Below, one piece after another: positions 22,351 through 32,721 of a stretch of DNA of 64,000 nt. The translations under genes were made by a program, and so were the position numbers. The notes beneath the pieces were generated by a model. The model ran no database searches. It saw only the letters and a program-made list of their open reading frames with translations, and was not told the origin of the DNA. Numbering within the stretch: the first letter of the stretch is position 1; each line of letters opens with the position of its first letter. Source of the DNA: Pleurostoma richardsiae (taxonomy: Eukaryota > Ascomycota > Sordariomycetes > Calosphaeriales > Pleurostomataceae); the NCBI GenBank assembly GCA_030052745.1, contig JANBVO010000043.1:62001-126000 (forward strand), written 5' to 3'.

Positions 22351-24783
22351 TCATACAATATGAAACTGCTCCAACTCTAGCTTCGACGTATCCAGCTCCC
22401 CGTCCATTATTGTGTCGCAATATGCTTCGCCCACGATCTTGTAGAGGTCTGCCATAGGTTTCCCGCCGGCGGCTTGAGGATCCTCGGCAGCAGCATGTTT
22501 CCTGAGAACGAACGGCATGCGCCCTCCTAGCAGAACAACGAGCTTGTCGTCGCAAGACATACCCGGAGGGCCCATGCCAATGTAGCCGGTCCGTGTCGTG
22601 AAGAAGCACTTGCCTTCGAACGGAGGTTTCCCTACCTTTGGATTTGCCAGATGCCTGATCAGTGCCTGGGTTGAGCTGGCAAACTTGGCCGGCTCCCATG
22701 GATTAAGCGGCTTCCACGGTGTGTCTCCGGATTCTTCTGCAGACGACTCCCTGCTGGCTCCTCCACCTGTAGAAGTTGGCCGGTCACCGAGAATTGGCAG
22801 GAGGCCGCCCCGCTTAGACCAACGACCCTGCCGGTGATGATCCAAGCTCAATGTCCTGGTGAGGACATTCAAGGCGCATTCCGAATAAAGAGCGCTGTCC
22901 GCTGTTCTCTCACTGAAGCGTCCCGTCGCCCATCGTGGCTCGATAGTGTCCCATGGGAAGTTTCTCATAATCCACAGCGGACCCTCGCGCACTTCGAATC
23001 GCTCATCTATAGCCACCAACTTCGCATGCCAAGTCTTCGCTTCAAGCGACTTGGACGGGAACAATCGACAGCTGTATTCCCGCCATGACCACGCCATTTC
23101 CCTCTGTCTTCTCCACTGGGCCTTGATCTCGTAGCCCCAGTGGTTCCGCCATCGGACTTCCCATTGATCCCAGAGCATCTGCTTGCGTGTCTCCCACCCC
23201 TGCAAGGGGGTAAAGACTTGGTGTCGGGATGGCACCGTGTGTCGTACGAAATCTCTCATAGGGGCAGTCCAGAATAGCCACCACGCCGCATACCAGTCTC
23301 GCAGCCATTGTCGTTCCCACTGCAGTTGCCAGAGGCGGCTTGCTTTCGGGCTTTGTCCCATGAAATAGACTGAATGAACGCCGTGGGGTAGCTCTGGCCT
23401 CCAGGGGTAAGCCTGGATGAAATTAGCACATAGGGAGAAGCACGCATCCATCTCCCCAACCCTGGTCATGTCCGTCGAGACCAATGGGCCATTAACGCTG
23501 GCAATCGTGTCCACCAGGTAACCTGGTAGGCAGATGACTCGCTCGATGCTGGAGAACTTCACTGCCAACATGCCGGCACCAGCGCACTCGGGCGATGCCG
23601 AAAAATTGTCCCAGTAGCTTTTCCAGTGAAACCTTTCTTCATCTCGCGACGGGTCGGAAAAGTTCGGTGCCCAGCTGGGTGTCTGGTCACCTAGAGTGTA
23701 GTCGCCGAGCATGAGGATGTCAAGCTTTCTTTCAGTCCGGATGACATGCTCCAGGAACCTGCCGCTGACTTCTTCCAGGGACTTGGTATAGTCAGGCGTG
23801 AGACAGCTCCTGTCATGATCAGAGGCCAAACCCAGAATCGCAAAGAAATGATCCCGGGGGTCCGTGGCATTCGTCGCGTACGTCAGGGCGAGCAGGTCAC
23901 CCAGCGTGTGCTGCCTATGGGCGTGGCCGAAGAGTATCTTAAAGAGGTTCCGGGCAGCGACATACTCCCCCTGGGCGCGGACCCATGGATGATCCAGATA
24001 CTTCTCAAGATAGTCCCACGCGTTCTGGAAGACGCCGAGCTTGACCCATCTGTATCCGCAGCCAACCTCGGCCCTGTAGTCGGGCATCCAGATCCCGCCC
24101 GTCCTTATCAACGAGGCCGCGAGCTCCTGTATGATCCAGACGCGGCCCCAGTAGGGGCGTGCCCACAGCTTTGCCAGAGCCGCCCAAGTCTGCTGCGGCG
24201 TAAGCGCAGCGAGGATCAAGGTCGGGTCGTGCTGGTCGGACAAGAAGAGTCCCCCGCCTCTGTTGATCTCCACGATCAGATCCATGGCTGAATTGCTCTC
24301 TTCATCAGCTTCACCGAGCCATGCTAGAACCCTCCACGCCTGGCTAAAGATCTGGAGCATGTGCTGGACCTGGTCACCCCGTTCTCGTAAGTCGTCCTGG
24401 TTGATGCAGATGGCATCAATCCAAAGCCTTCTGTCGCCCTCCCATGTGTCTCCTGAAGACCCCGTGCCATCTTTCCGGCCGTCCTGCCGAGATGGCGGGT
24501 AGCGAAGATATCGTAGCGCCGTCTCAAGGTTGGCCGTGACCTCGAAGTCTGCCCCGTTGACCTTGATCTTGCACTTGCCGCAGTGAGACCCCCATGTGTA
24601 CGACAGCGCTTCGTAAGCGGGAGTCTCGTGAAGATAATGGCAGGATCCGGTACAGCTGATGGGGTCGTTGAACGACCCCGGATGCAGAGTCAGAATTCTT
24701 ATTTCTCCCGACCCTAGACCGAGAGGGCCCTGCAACGGGTAAGGGTAGTGGGCCCCTGAGCTCATAAGGCCAGAGTTTGCCAT
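22351..24783 (-). CDS. HET-domain (heterokaryon incompatibility) protein
   Basis: An uninterrupted 810-codon frame. Near the N-terminus it carries the HET-domain signatures YEALSYTWG (57-65) and LWIDAICINQ (120-129), followed by the helix ERGDQVQHMLQIFSQAWRVLAWLG. HET domains in filamentous fungi trigger non-self recognition and regulated cell death when hyphae of unlike genotype fuse, usually through a partner-sensing C-terminal region. Here the C-terminal 500 residues are Trp/Arg-rich (many W residues at about 470-610) and carry no repeat array (WD40, ankyrin, NACHT) that I can recognise. Such genes are typically multicopy and polymorphic, so a specific het locus cannot be named. The divergent neighbour on the right starts about 1 kb away. 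Confidence 0.93.
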   Translation of the reverse strand: MANSGLMSSGAHYPYPLQGPLGLGSGEIRILTLHPGSFNDPISCTGSCHYLHETPAYEALSYTWGSHCGKCKIKVNGADFEVTANLETALRYLRYPPSRQDGRKDGTGSSGDTWEGDRRLWIDAICINQDDLRERGDQVQHMLQIFSQAWRVLAWLGEADEESNSAMDLIVEINRGGGLFLSDQHDPTLILAALTPQQTWAALAKLWARPYWGRVWIIQELAASLIRTGGIWMPDYRAEVGCGYRWVKLGVFQNAWDYLEKYLDHPWVRAQGEYVAARNLFKILFGHAHRQHTLGDLLALTYATNATDPRDHFFAILGLASDHDRSCLTPDYTKSLEEVSGRFLEHVIRTERKLDILMLGDYTLGDQTPSWAPNFSDPSRDEERFHWKSYWDNFSASPECAGAGMLAVKFSSIERVICLPGYLVDTIASVNGPLVSTDMTRVGEMDACFSLCANFIQAYPWRPELPHGVHSVYFMGQSPKASRLWQLQWERQWLRDWYAAWWLFWTAPMRDFVRHTVPSRHQVFTPLQGWETRKQMLWDQWEVRWRNHWGYEIKAQWRRQREMAWSWREYSCRLFPSKSLEAKTWHAKLVAIDERFEVREGPLWIMRNFPWDTIEPRWATGRFSERTADSALYSECALNVLTRTLSLDHHRQGRWSKRGGLLPILGDRPTSTGGGASRESSAEESGDTPWKPLNPWEPAKFASSTQALIRHLANPKVGKPPFEGKCFFTTRTGYIGMGPPGMSCDDKLVVLLGGRMPFVLRKHAAAEDPQAAGGKPMADLYKIVGEAYCDTIMDGELDTSKLELEQFHIV

Positions 24784-25835
24784 TGAGTCATTGCATAACG
24801 AATGCTGCGAGCAGCTTGATTAATGGTTTCAAGGATTGCATGTCCACGAGGCGTTGTGATCATCTCGAGGCCGTCGACTTCGCTGGTCTCGTGTTTGTAT
24901 CTTTCTTACCTTAGTGCCTCGCCCTGCAGCCAGTCTGCCTCGCATATGTTGATCCAATGAGACTCTTCCATATCGCAGCGCCGCCTCAGGTGCTGCTACG
25001 CCTTCGACGGGTAGGGACATCGAAAGGCTCCACCCAGCTGTCCCTATCGTGCAGCCTTACCTCATCTTGCACCTACCATTGTGCTCTGGAGACAGTCGAC
25101 AAGGCCATTTTGATAAGGCCGTCTCGAGTCTTGACATAAGCAGACCATCCGTCCGTCAAGTATAGAAGATCGGGTTCCAAACCATCTAGACCACGACATC
25201 GGGGAGCAGTGCATAAAGCAATACGTGCCATATTCATATCTGTCCCCAAGGGCAAGGAATCGGGGATAGGGAAGAACTGGGATGTTTCGTTCTCATCCTT
25301 TCTTGTCTTGTTTTCGGCTCCAGTGGGGCAGTTGGGGTAGAAATTCCGGGGCTTTGGGGTAGAAAATCCCATTAGTCAAGTTCGACCCCATGGCTTCACC
25401 ACCATACTATGTAGTCCGGTCTCCCATCACCACCGTGCTCGAAGCTTCATAATATCTACCCCAACGACTCCGAGAACCCCGAAGTGAGTGTGTCGTGCTG
25501 TAAACACGTAAAGGCTATCATCCGCGCATGGCGATGACAAATGGCACCATTAAGCACCCCAGGACAGGGGCTACAGCAAGATCCTCCAAGCCCGGCTTCC
25601 CCAATCGTGAACGTAGATCGCAACAAAGGGCTGGTGTAGGAGGAACGTATATATTTGGTGCCGTCTTCCTCTCTTAGATAGAGTTGATAACTCTTCCTGA
25701 GCACTACCTCGTTCTTCAGAGTTCGTTCTCTAGGGATACAGACCCGAATACACCAGCCCCTGAAAGCGAAAGCCCAGAAGCATCTCGCTCATCGGCCTAC
25801 CAATTGTAACATCGACAAAGCCTCCATAACTCAGA
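24784..25835. other. Divergent intergenic region (HET / MDR oxidoreductase)
   Basis: It holds both promoters. No ORF with coding character was found. A (C/T)-rich leader with CTCCATAACTCAGA precedes the MDR start codon. I see no recognisable operator. Confidence 0.45.
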
Positions 25836-26925
25836 ATGTCTTCCCAAACCGTCTTCCGCCTCACCTCCAGAGACGGCTTCCAGGGCCTCCAGCCCTTCAA
25901 GGAGCCGATCCCCGCCGCCGGCAGGCACGAGGTCCTCGTCCGCGTGCGCAGCGTCGCCCTCAACTACCGCGACGTGGCCATCGCAACCTCCACGTACCCG
26001 CTCCCTGTCCGGGACAACGTGATCCCCTGCTCAGACATGGCCGGCGAAGTCGCGGAGATAGGTGACCTCGTCACCGGCTTCACCGTCGGCGACCGCGTCC
26101 TGGTCGCCGTCAGTCCGTCGTACCTGTACGGCACCGTCCCGGTTGACGCGACGGACACCTTCGGCGGTATGATAGACGGCATGCTCAGGGAGTACATTAC
26201 CTTGCCCGCGCACACAGTCATCAAGCTGCCCAAGTCGTCGCACAGCTTCTCGCAGTGGGCGGCCATAGTGGGGACCGGGACCACGGTGTGGAACTCTTTC
26301 TATGGCAGTACGCCCCTGAAGCCCGGGGACACGGTGCTTTTCCTTGGTATGAGTTTCAAGAGTTCGTAAGATGAATAGCAGCTGACGACCTGTAGGGACC
26401 GGGGGCGTCTCTCTGACCGGCCTCATCTTCGCCAAGGCTGCCGGCACCACCACTATCATCACGTCGTCCAGCGACGAGAAGCTCGCATATGTGAAGTCCA
26501 AATTCGGCGCCGACCACACGATCAACTACAGGACGCATCCCAACTGGGCTGCCGAGGTGAAGCGCATCACCGGCGGTCGGGGTGTGGACCATGTCTTGGA
26601 GGTCAGCGGCGAGGGGACCATCGAGCAGAGTATCGAGTCTCTCGCCACGGGCGGAATTATATCTGTGATCGGATTCTTGACACATGTCCCGCAGGAAAAG
26701 ATGCCTAATCTGACCATGCTCACAATTCTCAAGGCGTGCGTTCTTCGTGGCATCCTGGCTGGCTCTAAGCAACAGCTCGAAGACGCTGTTCGGTTCATTG
26801 GCAGCCGTGAGCTGCCGGTGCCTCTGGACAAGACATTTCCCTTCAGCCGTGATGGGATTGTTTCGGCTTTGGAGTACATCGCAGCCGGCGAGCATATGGG
26901 CAAGGTCTGCATCAATCTGGACTAG
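25836..26925 (+). CDS. Medium-chain dehydrogenase/reductase, quinone-oxidoreductase-like
   Basis: A two-exon gene (25836-26346, 26396-26925) encoding 346 residues. The 49-nt intron (GTATGA...TAG, branch CTGAC) is phase 1 and restores the glycine-rich NADPH motif GTGGVSLTGLIFAKAAG. Upstream is the GroES-like catalytic domain with NYRDVAIATSTYP and PCSDMAGEV. The GHE motif and the Cys cluster of zinc alcohol dehydrogenases are absent, so a zinc-independent NADPH:quinone/enone reductase is more likely than a true alcohol dehydrogenase. Later motifs SDEKLAYVKSKFGADHTINY and GGRGVDHVLEVSGEGT are standard for the family. Substrate is unknown. The last 14 coding bases overlap the 3' end of the transcription factor on the opposite strand. 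Confidence 0.92.
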
Positions 26926-29068
26926 AGTTCGCAAGGAGTTGGAGGCCGGCCCCGATGACGTTATCAATCTCATAGATGTGAACGCCTTGGAATATCTGAG
27001 CCCATAGCTTAATGACAGCCGCAGCCATTCGTTGATAGCATGATGCATCCCCTTCATCAGTATCCAGCATCTGGCCGATATAAGTGTCCTTGATAATGCC
27101 GGCGATGATGCCCAGCAACTTTCTCTCGGCTTGACGCAACTCTCCCTTGCCATAGGATCGTACAGTCTCCGACATCATCTCGAGCCAGTCCCTGAGAAGC
27201 AAGGCACATTCGAAGCTGCAGAGGGAGTGTTCAATGCTCCAAATGGGCGTCGGCGTGCCAGCCATGAACGAGATACCGAGGCGCACAGGTATACTCAGAG
27301 CATGGGCCGCATGGAGAATGACTCTGTCGACATCCGGCGACCTGGTCAGATTCGAGCTTTTGCCCGTGATAAATCGTAGATCCCCTGCGAGGAGCCGCTT
27401 ACAGTGGCCGAGGTCCGAGGTCAGTCGAATATAAGCAAGCCGAAGTAGAGCTGCTCCTGTAAGCCCGAGTGGTCCCTTATCAGGCAACAATGGGTCAAGA
27501 GTGGATTCATCGGTATGCTCCCAGGACAGCTGCCAGGTGCGTAGAGCCGTCTCGAAGGCTCTCACGTTGTCCGGGGGCAGGGCTCCGGTAGATCCATGGC
27601 GGTCGATGTATATCTGCTGAAGCACCCCGTGGATGAGCAAATAGTTGGAGAACGCAGAGACGCTTGCAAACGTGGAAATGTCAGTGCCGTTGAAGAGAGA
27701 GCGGAGCCCTTCCTGGAACGGACATCCGGCTTGACGAGGGGCTTGAAGCCACTGCGCTGCATTCTCTGCCTTCCATTGTTCCGCAAAACCAGGCAGGAAA
27801 AGGCCGACTTCGTGATTCAAGATGAGCGGAGGGAGGTCGAAAGCGATGCTGTGCAGGCCAAACACCGCGTATGCAGCGAAATAAGTCCTCCTCCTTTCCT
27901 CCGCTGCGACCCAAGACAGCCAGTCGATGTCCAGCGGTATTTCGTCCGGTTCTGATATCCCATTGTCCCTGACCATCATGAGTAACTGGCCGCTCAAGGT
28001 GCACGCGTCAGGTCGGATTTGCTTATCTGCCCACGACGCAAAATAGATGAGTAAGATAAACGTCTGTATCTTCCCCGGGTCGTGTGTCTCCCCCCGAATT
28101 AGATGACTCTGCCCATCTAGCAGACCTGATGTGATCTGGATGTCATCACGGCGTATCTTCTCTCGCAAGATTGCCTTGGACATGAAATATAGTGCATAAG
28201 AATTGCGGGATTCGAATCTGTACAGCGATCCGACCGCAGCGATAGCTAGCAGCAACTCGACGCTCTTCTGCTCCGTTTGAAACGTTGCTGAGTGGATGAA
28301 TGGCATAAACTCGTGGCCACAGCGAAGGTATTTTTCCAGATACCAGGATAGGGAATTCCTGGACGGCAAGGAGCACTCAGCTGGCAGTACGTTGGAAAAC
28401 TCCCGCACTTCAGCGAGAATCCTTTCGTAAATAGGAGCGGTGATAGACCACGGCACAGGAATTGTGCAGAAACTGCCGCTGGCCTGTTCGTCATCCTCCG
28501 TATCTTGAACGGCGGTGGCGTCATCCAAATCGTCGTCTACCGCCGGTAGGTGAGAGCTGAACCGAGAAGAGCTACTTATTTTTGGCGGCTGAAAGCTTGA
28601 CGGCGTGGCCGGGAACTGAAAACTGGTATCAAAGAGCGAGGATGGCAGCACATCGCGTGCCATGAAGTCGGGGTCCCAGAAGGCGTCGGGGCCACCTGCA
28701 CTCATCCCTGCAGCATCGCAGGTTGGCGGTACCTCATCATCGTCCACAGGAGGTAGCGAGCTAGCAGAGCGTGAGGAGTGCGTCAATCTAGCATGACGGG
28801 CTAGGAGGTCCCTGAACTGCGTGTTATACACATGCTGCCAGCATAAGGAGAGAGGTAACCGCTCACTTTCTGGTGAAGCTCTGACCGCAATCACAAACAA
28901 ACGGTCGTTCTCGCGTGTCTGGAAACTGTCAGCAACATTGTATTTGTCCTAATCCGGGGTAACGGTCTCACGTGTGCGCTCATGCCGTCGCAAGTGCTCA
29001 AGCCGTTTGAATTGCTTGTGGCAGTACTGGCATGGGGCCACAACGGATCTCGGTCTGCCCCTAGGCAT
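26912..29068 (-). CDS. C2H2 zinc-finger / fungal-specific transcription factor
   Basis: Three exons (29068-28972, 28918-28867, 28811-26912) give 682 residues; introns are 53 and 55 nt. Exon 1 starts MPRGRPRSVVAP and encodes finger 1 (CQYCHKQFKRLEHLRRHERTH). Splicing continues TRERPFVCDCGQSFTRK and then DLLARHARLTH, completing finger 2 (C-x-C type). The middle of the protein (IPVPWSITAPIYERIL, FMPFIHSATF, LLLAIAAVGSLY) is the fungal-trans regulatory domain of C2H2-type factors. It is probably a sequence-specific nuclear regulator; the target is unknown. The convergent, overlapping MDR gene is a candidate target only by position. The long exon 3 could hide one more small in-frame intron, which I did not see. 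Confidence 0.9.
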
Positions 29069-29588
29069 TGTTGAAATCAATGCCAGATGCGTAAAGCTGA
29101 TCCCCAGCCTCGCGTCCCGCCTACTTCATAACGTTCTTCAAGAACGACGTGGTGCTATAGTACGGCACTGCGACATGTAGAAGGGATGGGAAGCGAAAAT
29201 GAGGTTACTTAAGCAAACCCGGGAGGAGTTTATACGGTGTGGGTCTTCGGACCCGAGGAGGAAGAGGCCCGAAAACTATTGGCATTTCTTCCTGAATGAC
29301 GTGCCGCTACGAGCAGCGGCTGCCAACGACTCAGAAATCGTCGGGAGACGATTGAGAAGACTCTCCGGTAGGTAATTAATTACTGGGTATGTCTATATAA
29401 CGTAGCGGTAGTGAGAGGCCTGTGTTCAGGGGTATACATAGAGATCCGGCCGTTACGGCAGGCGCCCGAAAACGAAAGCAGAGGTGCCTATAACTCCTGT
29501 CCGATGCAGTACGCTACAGATGCGCGTGGCGCGATGGCCGAGCCCCATTTCCTACATCCTCCGTCCTTCAGATCCTTACCGAGACCTC
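29069..29588. other. Spacer between transcription-factor promoter and NIPA 3' end
   Basis: It contains the presumed promoter of the C2H2 factor and the terminator of the NIPA gene. No gene is seen. Confidence 0.45.
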
Positions 29589-31836
29589 TTAAGAGGTCTC
29601 CGTCCTGGCCAGCGCCTCTGGCCGACTCGCACCCGGGACGGCTGGCACTTGTTCGTCATGCGGCTGCGGGATGACGCTTTTTCGCCTCTTTTTTGTCCCG
29701 AAGAAATCGATCAGCGTATTGCTGAGACTGCGCGCCCGCCTGCGGATTCCCGGCTTCCCCTCCTCCTCCGGTCCTTCTTGCTCGTCACGAGATAACGGTT
29801 CCGACACACCTTGTCTGCCCGCTGCCCGAACAGTCTCATCTTCCGCGACGCGGTCTTCTTCAAGCTCATCCTGCGGCACAAACAAGCTCGCCCTCAGACT
29901 CGGTCTGCTGCGCCGCAAGGACAGCCTCCGTGCCAGCGGGCTGTCCATTTTCTTCAGCAAGGTGTCAGAAACCACGGCGCTGACGGTCGATGACAGAGGT
30001 GAGGGGGAGAAGATGGGGCCGCTAAAGTGATGTGAATGCGGACGCGGGAGCGAGGCGCCGCCGCGCGGGGTCCCTGTGCCCTCGGCCACGTCAGGAATCG
30101 GGTGGACCTGACTGGACGGCGTGCCGGGATGGGTCACGGGCTCGGAAGGGACGGCGCTCGCACTGGAGTGTATGGTCACTGCCGAGTCAGACGACAGAGC
30201 CTTGGGGCCCATACCAGGGTGCAAATGGGCTCGGCTTGGTGATCCGTGCCAGGGGCTCCTCAGTAGAGGTTCTGATTCCTCGTCATCTCCTCTGGAGGGC
30301 ACTGATGACCTCGAGGCGGAAGCACCGGGGACCCGCAGCATCGGGGATCCCGAATCGACGAGAACGGTAAGAGGCTTGATAAGTGTACCGACGAAGCTCA
30401 CTCGCGAAGTTCGAGAGGAGCGGCGGGAGAGAGCTTCGTCATCCTCTGGGGTTTGTTGTGTCGGGGCGGCCCCTTGCTCAGCAAGGCCAATAGTTTCATC
30501 CACGCCTTCCTCATCGGACAGCGTCTCCTCATCCTCATCTGTCCGCGGCCGGCCGCTGGTGATGAGGAAGACGCCGAAGAATGTGAGCAGGCAGCCGCCG
30601 ACAAATTTGACCGCCTGCTCAGCCGTAGTGCGCTCGAAGTCTCGGTACAGAACAGCACTACCAATGATCACGCTCAAAGTGAACGTGACAAACTGGATAG
30701 GGATCACCTGCGTGGAGTCGAACCGCTGTAGTGCCTTGTTGACGTAGCGGACCTGCATGACGGCAGTGACCAGAAGCACCAAGAGGAGGGCATAGGTCAC
30801 TGGAGTCGTGAAGGCGCCTAGAAGGGTCGACGACAGCATGGAAGAGACGCCCTTGGTCGAAAGGGCCGTGTAGCCGCCTAGTCGGCCATGTTAGCGCCGA
30901 GAGTGAAATATGAAGGGTATTTGCCTTACCAAAGAGACCAACGAGACCCAGGTCAATCAGGATGGTCCGATTGCCGTATCTCGGGCTTGCCCACATTAGA
31001 AGAGCGATGAGACTCGCCGTGATACCCATATACACCTCGAATGCCGTCGTTGTAATGGCATCCCACACATCATGCGGCTCGAGCTTCGTCTCGGTCTGGT
31101 TTGCGCTGAGGACAACGGTGACTGCGCCCGTGACAGCGATCACAACGCCCCAGAAGTCGCGCGTCCGAAAGACCTCCTTGAAGAAAATCGGGGCAATAAC
31201 GCAATTCGAAATCAAGGCGACAACGCCCAGTGGCGACACGATGGAGGCCGGCGCAAAGCCGTAGGCTAAGAAGTTGCCCATCTCGCCAACCGTGATGAGG
31301 ATCTGCCCCAACCACCAGTAGGGGGACCTGAGGTACGACGTGGATGCCTTGTCCGTTTCTCCCTCCTCTTCTGAGCCTTCAGTCCACGTCGTGCCAGCGG
31401 ACTGGAAGGACTGCGCCAGTGGATCAGACTCCAGCGCTGCATCCCCGTGCCCGTCGCTCTCATCTATGTACTGATCTCCATTCCGCGGGTGTTCTTCGCT
31501 TGCCGTGCCGTACCCGTCGCTGCGCTGACGGTTCCCATCCTGCGCCCTCTTGAGTGCCTGCCTTGCCCGCTCCCGGTTTTCGTGTCGTTCCCTGTGGAGG
31601 CGGATGTGTGCGTATCTCTGGACATTCAGAGCAAGCGCTATGAGGGCATTCCCAACGATGGCGGTGGTGATTCCGATCAACGACGACCAGTCTGAGGAGG
31701 ACCAGTCGTGGGCCGGATTGCCGGGCGGGTGTTCTTCGAATACGTGGAAGCGATGTGACGAGAGAAAAGTAGCCGCGAGCTGAGCAGTCGCATCGCCGGA
31801 GGGCCCGGGGGTTGGAGCAGGTGTCGACAGATACAT
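29589..31836 (-). CDS. NIPA-type magnesium transporter (DUF803 family)
   Basis: Two exons (31836-30930, 30877-29589; 52-nt intron ending CTAG) encode 731 residues. The start is ATG at 31836 (MYLSTPAPTP), because the frame further upstream has no ATG. The family forms multi-span Mg2+ transporters or channels of the plasma membrane and endosomes. Visible are TM1 (LIGITTAIVGNALIALAL), an unusually long acidic insert of about 90 residues, then the hallmark helices WWLGQILITVGEMGNFLAYGFAPASIVSPLGVVALISN, more helices across the intron (GLFG/GYTALSTKG), and a final pair near FFGVFLIT. The last 260 or so residues form a hydrophilic, Ser/Arg-rich tail, probably cytoplasmic. The long insert and tail are typical of fungal members. 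Ion specificity is inferred from the family. Confidence 0.92.
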
Positions 31837-32360
31837 TTTGCGGCGGTGTCGCGAGGGTGAATGTCTCGTCGCACGCCTCTGTGACACAGCTCGAGCAGTC
31901 GTCCCCTAAGCGAGCACCTCAGCGTGTACAGCTGCAGCCGCAGAACATGGATAGGAGCATGGGATGCAGTGACATGCGGCTCTGCATATGCACAGTAGGT
32001 AGGTTAGGTAGGTGAGAAGCCGGTGGGCTCGCGGAAGACGCGCATTGATGGGCGAAGGAATTGATTCCTACGAAACATGCAGGAAAAGCCTTGAGCGACC
32101 GAGGCAGCACTTGGGACGATGCTCTGAGGACGTGCAGGGCATGGAAGGGTTCTCGGTATTCTGCAGCCTGTGAGCGGGAAAAAAACACCCCGGTCTCGAT
32201 GTTCCTTCCGGGCCAGGCGGCATGGTACGGAGTACATGGCACAGTAGCAAGATTGTGGCGCCCAAAGCACTCACCGGCTTATCACCCGAGCAGGTACCCC
32301 GTACTGGAGTCGTCGCACCCCGGTATTCCGTCATAGGCCGCCATCCCCCGGCGGCGGTGC

Positions 32361-32378
32361 TGGTGGTGGTGGTGGTGG
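32361..32378 (+). repeat. (TGG)6 microsatellite
   Basis: Six perfect TGG units in the intergenic leader. Confidence 0.85.
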
Positions 32379-32530
32379 CTCGCCGAATCACCTCGAATGT
32401 CGCTCCACCTTTTCCCTCTTCATCCCCCTCTTCTATAACCTGCGTGACGCCTCACAGAAGCAAGCTTCGTCCTTTTCTCGATCTTCCTTTTCATCCTCTT
32501 GAATCTCTTTTCTTCTGAGACTTGAAAGAC

Positions 32531-32557
32531 AACCACGCCAACCACGCCAACCACGTG
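32531..32557 (+). repeat. Three tandem copies of AACCACGCC/AACCACGTG
   Basis: Two identical 9-bp units and a third with GTG ending lie about 165 bp upstream of a start codon. They may be a small promoter or 5' UTR repeat. Confidence 0.7.
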
Positions 32558-32721
32558 TTAAGGCATCCCTTGTACGACACTAAACTGAAACCGGCCTCTC
32601 CACTAGCTTCAACCATCTGGCTAGCGGCGCAAGATCCCCAAGAGCTTCAATTCAATCTATCCAGTACTCGAAGCTTCGGTGACCCGCATTCGAAGAACAC
32701 CCGGCTGCAGACCTCCAGACG

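Larger units (their letters stand above)
31837..32721. other. Divergent intergenic region with short repeats
   Basis: It holds promoters of the NIPA gene (left) and of the 439-residue protein (right). It contains GTACGGAGTA at 32225-32234, a (TGG)6 run, a 9-bp triplicate, and a pyrimidine-rich leader around 32.40-32.52 kb. Confidence 0.5.

Noticed and set aside
25836-29068. Secondary-metabolite cluster formed by the MDR enzyme and the transcription factor
   Set aside because: No core biosynthetic enzyme (PKS, NRPS, terpene synthase, P450) lies within the window; a two-gene unit is not enough.
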